Source of the DNA: Rodentolepis nana
Taxonomy: Eukaryota > Platyhelminthes > Cestoda > Cyclophyllidea > Hymenolepididae
DNA: 64,000 bases
NCBI GenBank assembly: GCA_900617975.1
Contig: UZAE01012034.1
Span: 18,554 to 82,553 of the forward strand
Direction: 5' to 3'
The notes under the pieces were generated by a model. It ran no database searches and was not told the origin of the DNA. It saw only the letters and a list, made by a program, of their open reading frames with translations. Every line of letters begins with the position of its first letter. Position 1 is the first letter of the stretch. A program made the translations under genes and the position numbers. Below, one piece after another: positions 22,698 through 35,014 of the stretch.

Positions 22698-25600
22698 TCG
22701 TAAGAGGGGAGCTGGAGACTGAAGATGAGTGCTAAAACTGCTGCCAACGCTGTTGGTGAGCAGTGAAGACCGCTTGTCTGGAAACAAATCACGCAAGTTG
22801 TCTCCGGAGAACAACTTTTCGCTGAGAAGGTGAGAACAACTCAGTGTGCAGTTATTTACTAATTACACTTATATTATCTCCATTGGTTAATTAGAACTAT
22901 TAACGCAGGTAAGTAACTACCTCCTATAGCTTAAACAGAATGACGAAGTGCATTTTCTTGTTGAATAATACTTGTTTACTAATTTAAAGTAAAATTGTTA
23001 TCACTGATATATCACAACTTATGAAGTGTAAATATTGGCTAAGCGATAGTTAAAGCCATTTGTGTAAAATTCTGAGCTCCAGAATGATCTAAAAATGTGG
23101 ATCTAGTCCAAATAAAATACAGAAATTTATCGTTTAAACTCAAAAGATTTTATATTTAATAAATTAGTGAGTACAACTTTTTGGCTTAAAATTACCTATT
23201 TTGGAGGTAAATGTTGAACCCCATAAGGAACGGTTTTAAAGATCAGTAAATCTTTCGTAGTACTTAGTGATTGGAAGCAATAATTTGGTGTTTTCAAACA
23301 AGGAAAACCATGATCAATGACTACTATTTCTTTCCTCGAGAGAAATAATGAGTCCCTTTGAAGTTCATGCGTGTATATTTTGTACTTTGACTAGTTTTAG
23401 GAATGATTAAAAACATAAGATGATTGATAAAATCCGAATGAATGAACTATATTAAAACACCTATTAGAATACAATTAAATAGATTTGTTACATGAATTAA
23501 CACTAGGAATGAATAGAATATAGAAGAATCAATATTCATTTAGAGGATGTGATTGAAGATAAAATTTGTGAACAAAGTAGTTGATCTTGCACAGTGACTC
23601 AGTCTTCATAGATTGCACTGCCACATTCGTCAAAATTAAGCAGATAAGGTTTGAGTCATACAACAGGTGTTTGAAAAATTTTGTAAAAAAGTTATTGAGA
23701 AGAGTAAAACAAGGAATGACTGTCTGGGCAAGCTGGGAGAAGAACGCCCCGAACGTTCATCTCAAAGGGCGGATACGTAATCGAGCGCCGAGGGTATCAC
23801 ATTTGCTAGCTCAAAGTACCTCTTTAAGCAAGTAAAGCAGGAGTTTGACAAGTTAAATGTTACAGATTTAATGGTAATCGTCACTTATCCAGTAAACGAA
23901 ATCACAAGCCACACTAATTAAATGAATCGATTAGATAATTGACGGAACCTAGATTTTTCAACCGACAAACAACAGGATAAGGCTTCTTTTCCCTGAATGT
24001 GCTGTAAAATCGACTTCGTTCTATTGTCTTCGAAATGGTAAAATGAAAATGATGGCGGAACTCTCAATTGAAAGTTTTCATCAATCAATCGTAGATAAAC
24101 TCCCTCAGTGGCACTTGTAATCGGCATTTCGTCTTCATTCACTTATCACTTCTAAATATTATAACAAAAGGGGAATAAAAAAGCAATAATCTGTAGACAA
24201 CTGGTGAAGTAGCGACCTCGTATCCTAGAATTTTCACAAAACATTGGAGTATGGCTTGTGAAGGACAAAACCCGACGTCGATTCGCTTCGAGTTGTGAAA
24301 AATCAATTCAAAATAATTTCTTCATGGTATTCATTGGTGGCTGCATTTCAATGAGCAAATGGTTTTACATGCCGTTCTCGCTGGAGGTATTCAAAAAACT
24401 TATAAACGGCTTCAAGGGTGAATTTCGAATGAAATAATCGACAGAAAAATCCAATTTTTGCAATTCCTAAGTGTAGGGGGAGAGAGAGAGTGCAGTAAGG
24501 GTTGTATGAACGTGTGCATTGCCATGAATCGAGTAACTCCTTTCATGCGTGTAGAAATGTGAACGTCTGTCTTCTTTTGCATAATTCAAACGTTAGAGAG
24601 CGTTATCGCAATTGGCCATTCCTGCAAGTTCTTCTTTGCTCTCTCTCTCTCAAAGACGACCAACTCGCTTCAAAACATTGGATTCTTTGTAGGAGAAAAA
24701 CGTTGGCATTACAAAATGATTTCTAAAACAGATATAGGGTATTTACGTTGCAAAAAAATATGTATTTCAATATAAGAAAATCGCTTCTTTGGCCAGATGA
24801 ATGAGCTGTAGCTCTAGAATTGGCAATGGTGTCACTTTTCAGTCGCCAGCATTTATTTAATTTAAAGATGTTAAAACAGAGTTGTAAATATATTTCCTAA
24901 ACAGACTAGTAGTCCTCAGTCCCGTCTACAAACATTCATATTAGGTAATATCAACTTAGTTGCTCTTTGTTAACCGAAGTGGGACTTACGGCATAGCACA
25001 ATCGGACTCTGAATTTAATTAATTGGTCAATAAAGTCTACATTTCGCGGACATGAGTTCACTCAAGAACCCGTGATGTACTGATGTGGTTTCCAATCAAT
25101 CAGCTCCTGTTTGCCAACTAACTAATCTTTGTGTGCTTTCCATAATTTCGTCTCCTCTCCCAAAGTTAGACATGGTTTCGTCCTACTTAACTTCAACTAC
25201 CTCGAATCCAAGACCTGGGGGTCAAATCCTAACTCTTGAACACGTCACTACGAAGTTTTACTTGTTTCCTTACCTGAAAACTGCAAATCTTTGCGTCGTA
25301 CAAGTCTTCACGCATGAATAGTTGCATTATCATTCTTGTGTGATCAGATTTGGTAACACTGAGTGAAGGTATAATATCTTAGAATCATATTTAAAACTAT
25401 AACTTCACTGCCTGCACCAGACAATAGAAGTAAAGTTGGTGGTCAAGCAATCATCCTCAGGATTTTGAGAAAAATTCGATTTCTCCTGGTATCTAATAAA
25501 AAATTGTCTAGTTCGTTAGATGTATGACAAAGAAATGGCAGATTACCTGCGACCTTCATCCAGATAAGCCCATTTAACTTAAACATCAATCAATCAGTCG

Positions 25601-26010
25601 AAATTAACTCCATAAGTGCCTCGAATTGAAGTGAAATCTTTACTTTATTTCACAAAATTAATCTTCTTACCCTACCAATGGATTTTGCCATTGAAATTAT
25701 TGTGGATAAGTCAAGACCTATTCGTGTAGCAATCGCCTACAACTCCTGTGAATGAAATATAGAACGTCATTGTGCCGAACTCACTTCTGACGGGATCACT
25801 AACCGATCATTCTCGTTGACAACTTTGACAAATTTGATGTATTACTATACTTAGATATGTTATAGTCCATTATACACTTAAGACAAATGTATCAATACGA
25901 AACTAGCAATGAATTAGAGTTATTTTGCTCCAAGCATTGTGATTCAAATACTCAAAAACTGTCCTCCGTGTTAGATCAAACACAACACAATTTAACCAAA
26001 TAAATACAAT

Positions 26011-26016
26011 TTTATT
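26011..26016 (-). promoter_or_regulatory. Probable poly(A) signal of the MATE gene
   Basis: AATAAA on the minus strand about 100 bp past the stop codon at 26113. Confidence 0.4.
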
Positions 26017-26112
26017 ATTTGAATGACGATTTCTAACAGGAAATTTCAATATAACATTTGCAGTATATTTTATAAGAAAAGCGTGTAACAAATATGACAA
26101 AACACGCAAAGA

Positions 26113-29100
26113 CTAGGGAATAAAGATGGTGCAGTTTTCACTGGTGGCAAAGGCGTTAAGATTAATGGGATCCGAAGCACTAGCTTCTGGAACCCAAAAG
26201 AAGGTTCCATTCTTCCGTAGGCAAGCAATTCCAAACAAGTCTGAGAGAGGAATGCACAATTTGAGAACTAGACCCGCTATGAATATTAGTAGCATCCCAG
26301 CTGTAAAGAGACCTCTTGAGACAATGACACACCATACAGACTGCTCCTTCTCGGATGTTGATCCTGCCACCTGAGTCCGTTCGACCAGATTTGAATCTGT
26401 TGGACAAGAATAAAAGGTGCCGAAACAAAACAACATGAATCACGTATATGCATAAACAGCAATTACCGAAACTAGTCTTCTTAACTGTGCTTTCTTCCTC
26501 ACTTGAAATACCTGAAATTTCAATGCTATCAAAGCTATCAGTTTGAGGTATTTGCTTTTTTGTTCGCTTCGCCGCCTTGAAAGAAAAAAAACGACATAAG
26601 AGAAATTAATAAATTGGAAATGGTGATGTAATTTAGTAGGCTATGGAATATTCAATTATATTTGAAACGTCCCATTCGATAATAAAATCGGTGACTTGAT
26701 CAAAGAAACGAAAAATCAACGAAATTAAATCACATGACTTTACCAGTTCGATTTGTTTATGCCAGTTGGTTCGTAGGAGCAAACTTAGGTAAACAATTGA
26801 GATCAGGATAAGTCCAGTCATAGAGCCGATCCATAGACCTAGGGAAGTAACGTTAAGTTCATCTTTAGATTCAAATATGTTTAGAGCACCTGCCAATAGT
26901 TAATTAACAATAATAATGTTAATTACGTGCTATTTTGGTTGGAATAAACTTGTTGTATGCTTATTCGTTTCACACCAGTCTATTTTCCGTCGTCATTAAC
27001 AGATTCAATTATATTACAAGATTTAATTTAAATAAATAAAAAATGCTAAGAAACAATTTAAATGGAGAATACTCCCATCAATTAATGACTAAATCAAATC
27101 GAGTAAATGCGATTTATTTTCAAAAAGTGAGAAAATTTGTCATTTTTTAAGAGAGCAAAGACTTCATTGAAATAACAAGCTTTATAAAATGCATAAAACC
27201 TTTAGCAGAAACATGGATCCTATTTGCTAGCCAACTTTAACTGGAAATTTACAGTCTCCAAAACGCATGGGTACCACGGTCTGAATTAAGCATCCTCTTT
27301 GTTATCATCTGTGAGCTGTTACCTGTGAGCTTGAGGTTTGACTTTAGAAGAAGTGTGAATCCCAACGGCGCAGAAATAATATAGAGGCACACGAAAATGA
27401 CCAAAGCGCCCACGGGCTGCAAACCAGATCCTCGTATTGCTCCGCCCATAACACCCTGAAATTTAAATGGATTTCCAGTATTCCTGACAAAAATACATTT
27501 AAACTAACTCTACTTACCACGGCCCCTTCGAATACGAGGAAGACACAAAACAGGGGCATGCACTGAGCAGCAATGGCGATAACACTTCTACAAATATACA
27601 GATTAGCGAAATACTCGTTACTATCAACTCATAAGTAGCGCTCTATAATGATAAGTGAACGCACGGATCTGAGGTGAATATCTTCGAAACCTGCCAACGA
27701 AGAGCTAGCAATAGAACAGCAGCTAAAGACATACCAGTGCCTAGAGAAACAAAAAATGAATATTGATGGAATGAATAATAATTGGAATTGGAAATAGGGA
27801 TAAGAGGAGGCATTCCTACAAGTAAGGAACAATCCAGCTAAAATGGCCACAATCGGGACATCGGCTTCACCTGAGCCCAGACTCTGGCCGACAATTATGC
27901 TGCAAGCAATGGCCAGACCGACAGAAAACTAAAGAGGTGTTCATTTAGTTGTTAGTAATTCTCTCAGTTAAATTCGTGGCATATTATAGTGATCACTAAC
28001 CAGATTGTAGAACGCTTGATTGAGGTTTATTAGAAGTGTTTGTGCTGCCAATTCCGATACTCCGACAGTACCTTAATGAACAAATAAAATTTTAGTACAC
28101 TACAGCACAAAATTTTTTTAAAAAGCGACAGGGTTCTTTACCAACAAGAATCAGGCCGATTTCGAAATACCACCATTTCAGAGCAATCATAGCAAGACCT
28201 GGAATTCCAAGTTTCAACCAGCTACCCCAATCATACCACATTGCGTGGCTGTATCCTAAAATTGAAATACTGAGTAATGTGGAATAGAAAAAATATAAGA
28301 AGTATTTCATATATTTTTCTTAAAGATAACACCAATAGCAAATTGGGTTGGGATGAGCTAGGAGGGAATTAAATATCGATTTTGGATATCGTGAACACAA
28401 TCTAATACACATCTTCGTGGTTTCAAATTCATCAGTTTTAAGCTGATTTTTTTTGTCAGACAATCTGATTCAAACTCTTTTTTATACTTGGTTCATTGGG
28501 AATTTTCTGTAGTTGTAGGGCCTAAAGTGACATAACTATACTACTTAGAAATTTAAACGAACATAAATGAGTAGGCATTTCAAAGAAGTAATGAACAGTA
28601 ATGAACACAAATGCGGTCCAAATGCTCTCATTAAATATTTATCAAACGCCATATTGAAAATTGTTCATCCCCCTGTCAAGTTCGTATTTTGACAAAAACA
28701 TTGTCATATTGGTTTCATTTGGTCAAATATTACTGAATTTCAACCAGGGAAGATACATCTGATTTCGATTTAAGCCGAGTACAGTACTTACCATTCCAAG
28801 TAGCCTGGTAAAGTTTAGAGAAGTAGAGATAGGAAATCATCAGGATTGTTGCACAGAGATAGCTCACCGACTGGGCGATAGCAGAGCCCCTACAGACAAT
28901 CAAATAAAAGATCAAGAAATTATCGAGACGAAGCTCTTCAGAGATTTGTATAATATTCCCTTTTATTTTAACGCAGTAAAACGAAATTTCATTGACCCAA
29001 GGAAAACCCTATAGAAATAGACATCTGGGATTCGAAAATAAAACAAATTATAAGACTTGAAATCGATAGAAAATTTGTTTAATTTATCACGCCCAATTCA

Positions 29101-31128
29101 CTCTGAAAAATTTGATTATTTAATATCATAAAATCATAAATAATTTACTTGATTCCAACTTCCAGCGGGAAGAGAAGAAGGTAGTGCAGTAAAGCGTTCA
29201 AAATGTTCACAGTTGCCCAGATGACTAGAGGTGGTAGCATCTTATTCTGAGATTGAATGTATTTCTCCATAACGCTGACTCCTGATGCAAACTATTGGAG
29301 AAGAAGAGCAAGAACTAATAAGCAGGATACAATCAAAATCCAGTTCCCTTCATATCTCAATGTTGGTAAGCTACTGATGATTCCGAGGCTCAAAACACCT
29401 TGAATCGATTAGTTAATGTGTACGTTGTCAATATCTGTGTAGTCTGTGCCGACTTTTGGAACATTCGTAGCCTCTTCTGCATGCTGAAAATTCGACTTCG
29501 ACATTCCACATCTTAAGGCGCAATTTACAAGCAGCTTAGTGTCCCACAATTAAAGGGGACTTAGAAAATGCAAAAAAGGAACATTCTAATTTATTTCCAT
29601 GAACTTGGTTACGCAAACACCTATGTGGATTGCAACTATTTACTTGAGCAAATGATAAGGAAATTAAAAGCATACAACTTACAAATATTGCAGGTATCAT
29701 GTAGACTAGATACTCGGCTGACATTCTGCAATACAAAGAATGAACACATATAAACCCTATACGCATAGAAAGCGTTGGAAAACTCTTCTACTAGCATAAG
29801 ATAGAAAACATTTGCCTGAACAATTTATATGCATCCAGCTACAACTACAAAAGAGATCCTTCGTACGATTAGATAACTGAAAAGAGACAAAGTGGAACGG
29901 ATCAGCACTCAATAGCCATGAGCAATAGAGTGGAAGAGTTGAGAAGCTTTCGCTTTAGGAAGCAACGAGTCATTCTCGTGGCTAATAATTCAGTCTTATT
30001 CCACAGAATTCTACGCTTTTCATTCCAATTTATAAAAATATGCATCATGGTGCCAGTATTTTTATTCTGCCAATGAGAAGAATTTATCATCGCCTCACCT
30101 AATAAGTTAGCCAATTATCGTTTAAAGTAGTAAAGTTATTATGCCTGCATTCTAAAATTAAAAAATGGGTATTCCTAAACTTACTTTGCAATCCGCGGAT
30201 TAATTTTAATTGCCAGAAGAAGCGGTTCAATACTCAGAAAGATACCCCAACAACAGACGCAGCATATCGACGTGATGTAGATTGCTGATAAAACATAAAA
30301 ATCGTATTTTTTGAAGCTAAAACACACTAAAAAATTACGACTCTGGTCGTAGAAGGTAGCCCACCTTTTTGAAGTTCAATTCCCATTCGATATCTATTAC
30401 CGCTACCGAATGTCTACAAAAAAAATGGAGAGATAAGCAAAGTGGAAGCACAAATTCTCCTGAGTTAATCTAAATACATGACGCAGATTTAGCAAAAATA
30501 GCTGTCTACTGAAAGAGCAGCTTTGGCGCCATAAAGGGTAGTGTGAAGAACCAAAACTTTTTGTTCAACTTTTCTCTACCTCTTCATTGAACTAGTGCTT
30601 GATACGCGTCAGTATCAACGGGAGTTGGTGAAGAACTAATTGTTTACTTTTGTGTTTTCATCGAAAATCAGCACAGAACGGTCTAGCGCCCCCTGGAATG
30701 GTTTATAACTAGGATATGTATTTGCAGTGCCTGGTGGCAGAGCGCTTAGCTTGTAAACACCGTCATGCTGACGCAAAGTCTCCGTGACCCCTGACAATAC
30801 ACACGTATACATTGTCATGACCAAAGTAAACTACAAAAAAATTGATAAATTTCATTTCCATTTTGAAAACGTAAATAGTCCTATAACTTATTCTAAGCCT
30901 CTATTGTTACGCATAAGTAAATCTACAAAGACTAAGACAATAGGACAAAGTCATTGCCTGCGAGAAGACAGTGATGCACGTGGAGAGAAGACCATGCATG
31001 ACAGAGAAGCCAGCGACATTGAAGATAGACAGGGCCAGTCCGACGGCTGCAAGCTCATTTTCCCCAAGTCGACCCACGAATATCACACAGGCTATCGACA
31101 TCGTTGCCGTCAACATACCCGTCAGGGT
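26113..31128 (-). CDS. MATE family multidrug/organic-cation exporter (SLC47-like), extreme N-terminus not located
   Basis: Exons (minus order): 31128-30958, 30413-30365, 30284-30185, 29725-29683, 29291-29149, 28889-28792, 28255-28142, 28071-28001, 27928-27820, 27740-27665, 27587-27518, 27455-27323, 26889-26744, 26575-26467, 26396-26113. Phases close exactly, giving 571 codons plus stop. MATE hallmarks in order: GRLGENELAAVGLA, FSQ|TFGSGN (the SQ..G..N motif), LQSQ-type segment KYIQSQNKMLPPLV, NILNALLHYLLL, GSAIAQSVSYL, WGSWLKLGIPGLAMIALKWW, ELAAQTLLINL, FSVGLAIACSIIVGQSLGSG, GGAIRGSGLQPVGA, and a last hydrophobic segment after a charged linker. Known of the family: membrane antiport of drugs and organic cations against H+ or Na+. 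The first intron (30957-30414) uses a GC donor (CAG|GCAATG), forced by the conserved SQ-TFG join. An initiating exon upstream of 31128 is required but was not found. It could be an SLC47 orthologue or a flatworm-expanded paralogue. Confidence 0.92.
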
Positions 31129-34100
31129 CTAAATTCAATGAGACTAAGTTTAATGTAACGTATATAAAACTTCCACAATGCTCCCACCCCCACTCCCATC
31201 AAAACAATTTACTAATCTATCAATGACCATTCACATGAAGCTATCTTCATGTAATTGATCAATTGAGTCAAACTTGCGCTAAGCCCAGTTTCGTACCACA
31301 ATTGTACTGTGTTCTCGCATACACAAAAGACTGAATGGCTAAAGCGAGACGAGTAAGTTGTTGCCATATTTTCAAAGTATTTTCAACCCAAATTGCCACC
31401 CAATAGGACTTTCTGTAATGGAAACAAACCAATAACTAGTCAAAAGTGTCTTGACATCAGTGACATAAAGAAGACCCCCATTCTTTTGCCTCTCTTTAAT
31501 GGATTTCAACAGTTTTCCGATAGCGTGAACCACATCAGCTGTGGCTCAACGCGACATGAGTTCCAATACCGCCCGTTAATGATAAATGACACGCCTTTCT
31601 CTTCTGCATAGTCTCATATTTCCAGTTTGCATGCTTAGTGGCGGTGTAAATATACAAGAATGAATAACAAATGGCGTTCAGTAATGTGCAGTTGCGTATT
31701 TACAACGCTATTGGGTGGGAAATGAAAATGAGTTTTTGAGAGAAAGTCACATAATCAGTGGTCTTGTGGAATAAAGTACTTATTAAAGCGAAAAAAGTCT
31801 GAAACATTGCTTGAATCCAATCGACAAAGGGGGGGAGGGCACAGTCCTGCGTGTTCTACTGGTTCTGCCTTCCAGTGCACAACTAGACGAAACCTTGTTA
31901 ATCTAAGAACCTAGATAATTTACCTTTAAAAAATGGCCTTTTTAATTGAATGAAATTGTGAGAAATATTCGAACCAGCGTCCCAATTACTAATGGTAGAC
32001 AGTTATTTTAAAACGTAAAATGATCGATTACCCCAATTCCAAAATATATCTGATGGTCCTGGAATTAAAGTTCAAATTCCAAAATGGTAGAGCATCGATT
32101 TTGACTAACTTAATAAACGTTAGAAAATAGCATTAAGTTGTTCCTTCCAACATGGCTAACTCAATCTCTTTTGAGATCTCATCTAGAAACGTACGAAGTT
32201 TTAATATAGTCCTGCGTATTCGTTTACGTAAGAAGAGATTGATCCAGCGTTGGCTGGTTCCTATAAAACAGTAAGAAGATAGCAAAAAATAGATCATGAC
32301 TAGCCTTGAATTCTACGACTGACCTAGGACAAGATATCTGAGGGGGAAATTGACAAATTTTAACTGGCACATTTCCAATCACGGTTGAACTTATTGAAAA
32401 TGAGTCACTATGACATGAAAGCAGTCTTTTTCAAAAATATCGGACCACATATTGGCTGCTAAAATACTCTCTCGTGTTCCTTTCTCAAGGGGAAGAAGTG
32501 GAGGGGCGGGGGGGGGGGGTCCTTCTTCCGCCACGGCTGACTACTAATACAACTCCCCTCCCCTCCCCCCATCCCCAAATAATAACCAGCCCTCATTAAT
32601 CATTGTAAGTTCTAAGGTACAACTCGACTGAATTAACTTGCTTTAGCTACCTTCCGTTGTGAGTAATCGTTGAAATTACTAATAATTTCTCTATTGATCG
32701 TAAACCTCACACCGAAATGCTCCCTTTCTTCTAATAGCCGCTAACAGTTGGCATTGTACATTCTCACTGATAATAGAATGTTATTACTGTTCTCGGAATT
32801 CATGAAACAAAAAACATAAATTACAATTAGATTTTGGTACGTCAAGGTTTGGCATAGAGCATTGTAGATCAATGCTGATCTGGATCTATCTTAAAATATT
32901 ATCTCACCAAAAGGCCAAACTACTATTAAACAGTCCCATAAATAGCTGGAAAGACATTTATTAGATTTCAATCCATGGTAAGAGGAGATTGGATCTTCGA
33001 TAAAGAAAATTTTATTCAAATGAAAAACCAGCCGACGACGTAACAGTGGTATTGAAGATTCTTACTTGAAAGGATGTCAAAGGTAACCTATTTACTAATA
33101 TAGACATGAGCAAGATAGTTATTCGCACTGAAAACACCAAGGAATAGCTCGGCTCTGATCTTAATTCAGAAAAGGCCGTAGATGTAATGCGTATAAGAGG
33201 AGCGATTTCATCCTTAAAGATACAAAGCACAAATGCAAAAAATGGAATAACTTAGGAAATGAATATTGAATTGTATTTCTCATCGATACTCGAACATACT
33301 CAGACGCAAGGAATTGTGTGATACAACTAAACTTACGATTGGGACTGCAAAAGTGCAAAGTTTTTTCATTTCCCGAAAAAATAAGCCAGAGACGAGTAAA
33401 CTGTCGCAACATTTTCTACTTGACCGAGAAGATTCTAAGCCCTCCATTGTTTAGCAGTCAGAAGCGTCTTCGGAATGGGATATATGAACGGCAGATTGGA
33501 GCAACCTAACCGAGCTCGCAGCCACTGCGCCTAGACAGTAAGTGAGGCCGGCTATGCTGATGTGGTTTGTTATATGGTCTCGTAGCCTATGATCACCCAA
33601 GACTAGGTAAACATTGTAGGCGTCTCATTGGCCATCATTTAAATAAAAAGTTGGAGGTCTGTGGAGCGCACAACGCTGTCATCGCTGAACAAAGGAATCT
33701 CATACGCACTCAAACAGGCTAGAAGGTGCGTTCGTGCTACTTAGCATAGGGAGTAAGTGCGGCGTGAGCACGGAGACCACCCAGGTAACTGACAATTAAT
33801 AGTCCTTGTTTAGTTTAGCAAACCCTCCACTGTGTCATAATGACTAAGTTCCTGTCTGTATTAAAATCCGATATAAGCATATTCAGCAAGTCTATTTCTT
33901 CTATAGTTTTAGGTACTTTATCAAGTCCTGGAAGCCTTTAAAAATAAGGAGAACGAGTCATAGGATTGCTGAACATGGGTAGTCAGAACACATTAGTGTA
34001 GCAATCCGACAGAGATTTGCTGGGATAAATACCATTTCTGTTTAAACACAAAATTAGTGATGATTTGGGCTTTTAGTATAATGGTTTCAACCAACTCATT

Positions 34101-34274
34101 GTTGGTGTCCGGACGTTGAACTCACCGGCAAATTCATGGTTATTGCAATCATGCCAATTGATTCTTAATTGAACATTCTGCCTTGAAATTTTACGTCTTT
34201 CTAAATTAGAAATTACCCTACTCATGCAATTGTTTTAATTAGCTTAACATAAGCGCAGTTATATTTTAAATTGA
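31129..34274. other. Upstream region of the MATE gene; missing first exon(s) should lie here
   Basis: The acceptor TTGAATTTAG ends at 31129. A minus frame near 33240-33012 contains DEIAPLIRITST, vaguely like the start of MATE proteins, but no GT donor fits, so I do not assign it. G/C homopolymer-rich sequence lies at about 32500-32575. No other gene recognised. Confidence 0.4.
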
Positions 34275-34565
34275 GGTGTGCGATAGACTTGCCTCCACGT
34301 GGTGCACCCTGGGCAACGTATACCCATACGGCAAAAAAGTCTATAAACAGGCAGTTGACTTTTGACTTCAAACTTTCACAGTACTCAGTTCACCTTTTTT
34401 CTACCTATGTGTCTGTCTCTCTTACATTTTTGAATCACTCTTCTCTTCCCCACCCCTCTTGACTTTTTTCCCTTTGATGTTCCTCCTCCTCTCTGTGAAG
34501 CCTGAAGCCAACTAATGGGCTAATGATAACTATCAAAAGGCCTGCCATCTGCTATAAATAAATAA
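34275..34565 (+). mobile_element. SINE-like element, copy 2
   Basis: Same family as 18193-18526: GGTGTGCGATAGACTTGCC start, CACCCTGGGCAACGTATA, CT-rich middle, GGGCTAATGATAACTATC, TATAAATAAATA tail. Flanks ATATTTTAAATTGA (34261-34274) and ATATTTTTAATTTGA (34566-34580) look like a diverged target duplication. It lies about 390 bp beyond the CFAP43 poly(A) signal. Confidence 0.82.
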
Positions 34566-34580
34566 ATATTTTTAATTTGA

Positions 34581-34952
34581 TTTTTAAAGTATGACAACTT
34601 TTTACTATGTCATTTTAAAGAAGTAAGCTGAAAGTTAACAGAAAAAAGACAAGTTCCCCTCCGGTATTTTCGCTTGAAGGTTTGTGACCTTTCGAGTGTA
34701 TTATTAAAAGTTACAAAAAAATGTATACAAGCTGGCAAGCCCTCATGAATTAAGGAGTAGAATCTACTATTAAGTCACTTAGGTGTTATTTTTAAGTTCT
34801 GAAACTTGTGGCTGATTTATGACGGAAAATTTATTAATTATTTATTGATTCGCTACCATTTAGTCAATCAAAATCCCCCTCCTCATTGAGATAATTAGTT
34901 AAAAATCAATAATTCCGGTCACTTTAACCAGTAGAAGGGCAAGTATGACTTT
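34581..34952. other. Intergenic spacer downstream of CFAP43
   Basis: AT-rich DNA between the SINE-like copy and the CFAP43 poly(A) signal. Nothing recognised. Confidence 0.4.
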
Positions 34953-34958
34953 TTTATT
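34953..34958 (-). promoter_or_regulatory. Probable poly(A) signal of CFAP43
   Basis: AATAAA on the minus strand, about 57 bp past the stop codon at 35015. Confidence 0.55.
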
Positions 34959-35014
34959 TTAATCAATCCACAAATACATAACATTAAATATATATCCACT
35001 ACGGTGTTGAAGGG

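Larger units (their letters stand above)
20803..26010. other. Intergenic region between POU4 and the MATE gene
   Basis: About 5.2 kb without a recognised gene. The part nearest POU4 has a (TTA)n tract (about 20930-20941). There are three CCAAT-type motifs at 21431-21435, 21481-21485 (inverted) and 21524-21528. A pyrimidine-rich block lies near 22240-22500 and a strongly G-rich block at about 22672-22697. Small frames in the 22-23 kb block are composition-driven. Confidence 0.45.

Noticed and set aside
30636..30824. Open minus frame inside the first MATE intron
   Set aside because: Looks coding-like in composition, but joining it would break the conserved SQ-TFG junction and it matches no family I know.
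33012..33240. Possible first exon of the MATE gene (DEIAPLIRITST)
   Set aside because: The similarity is weak and no GT donor in the right phase follows.
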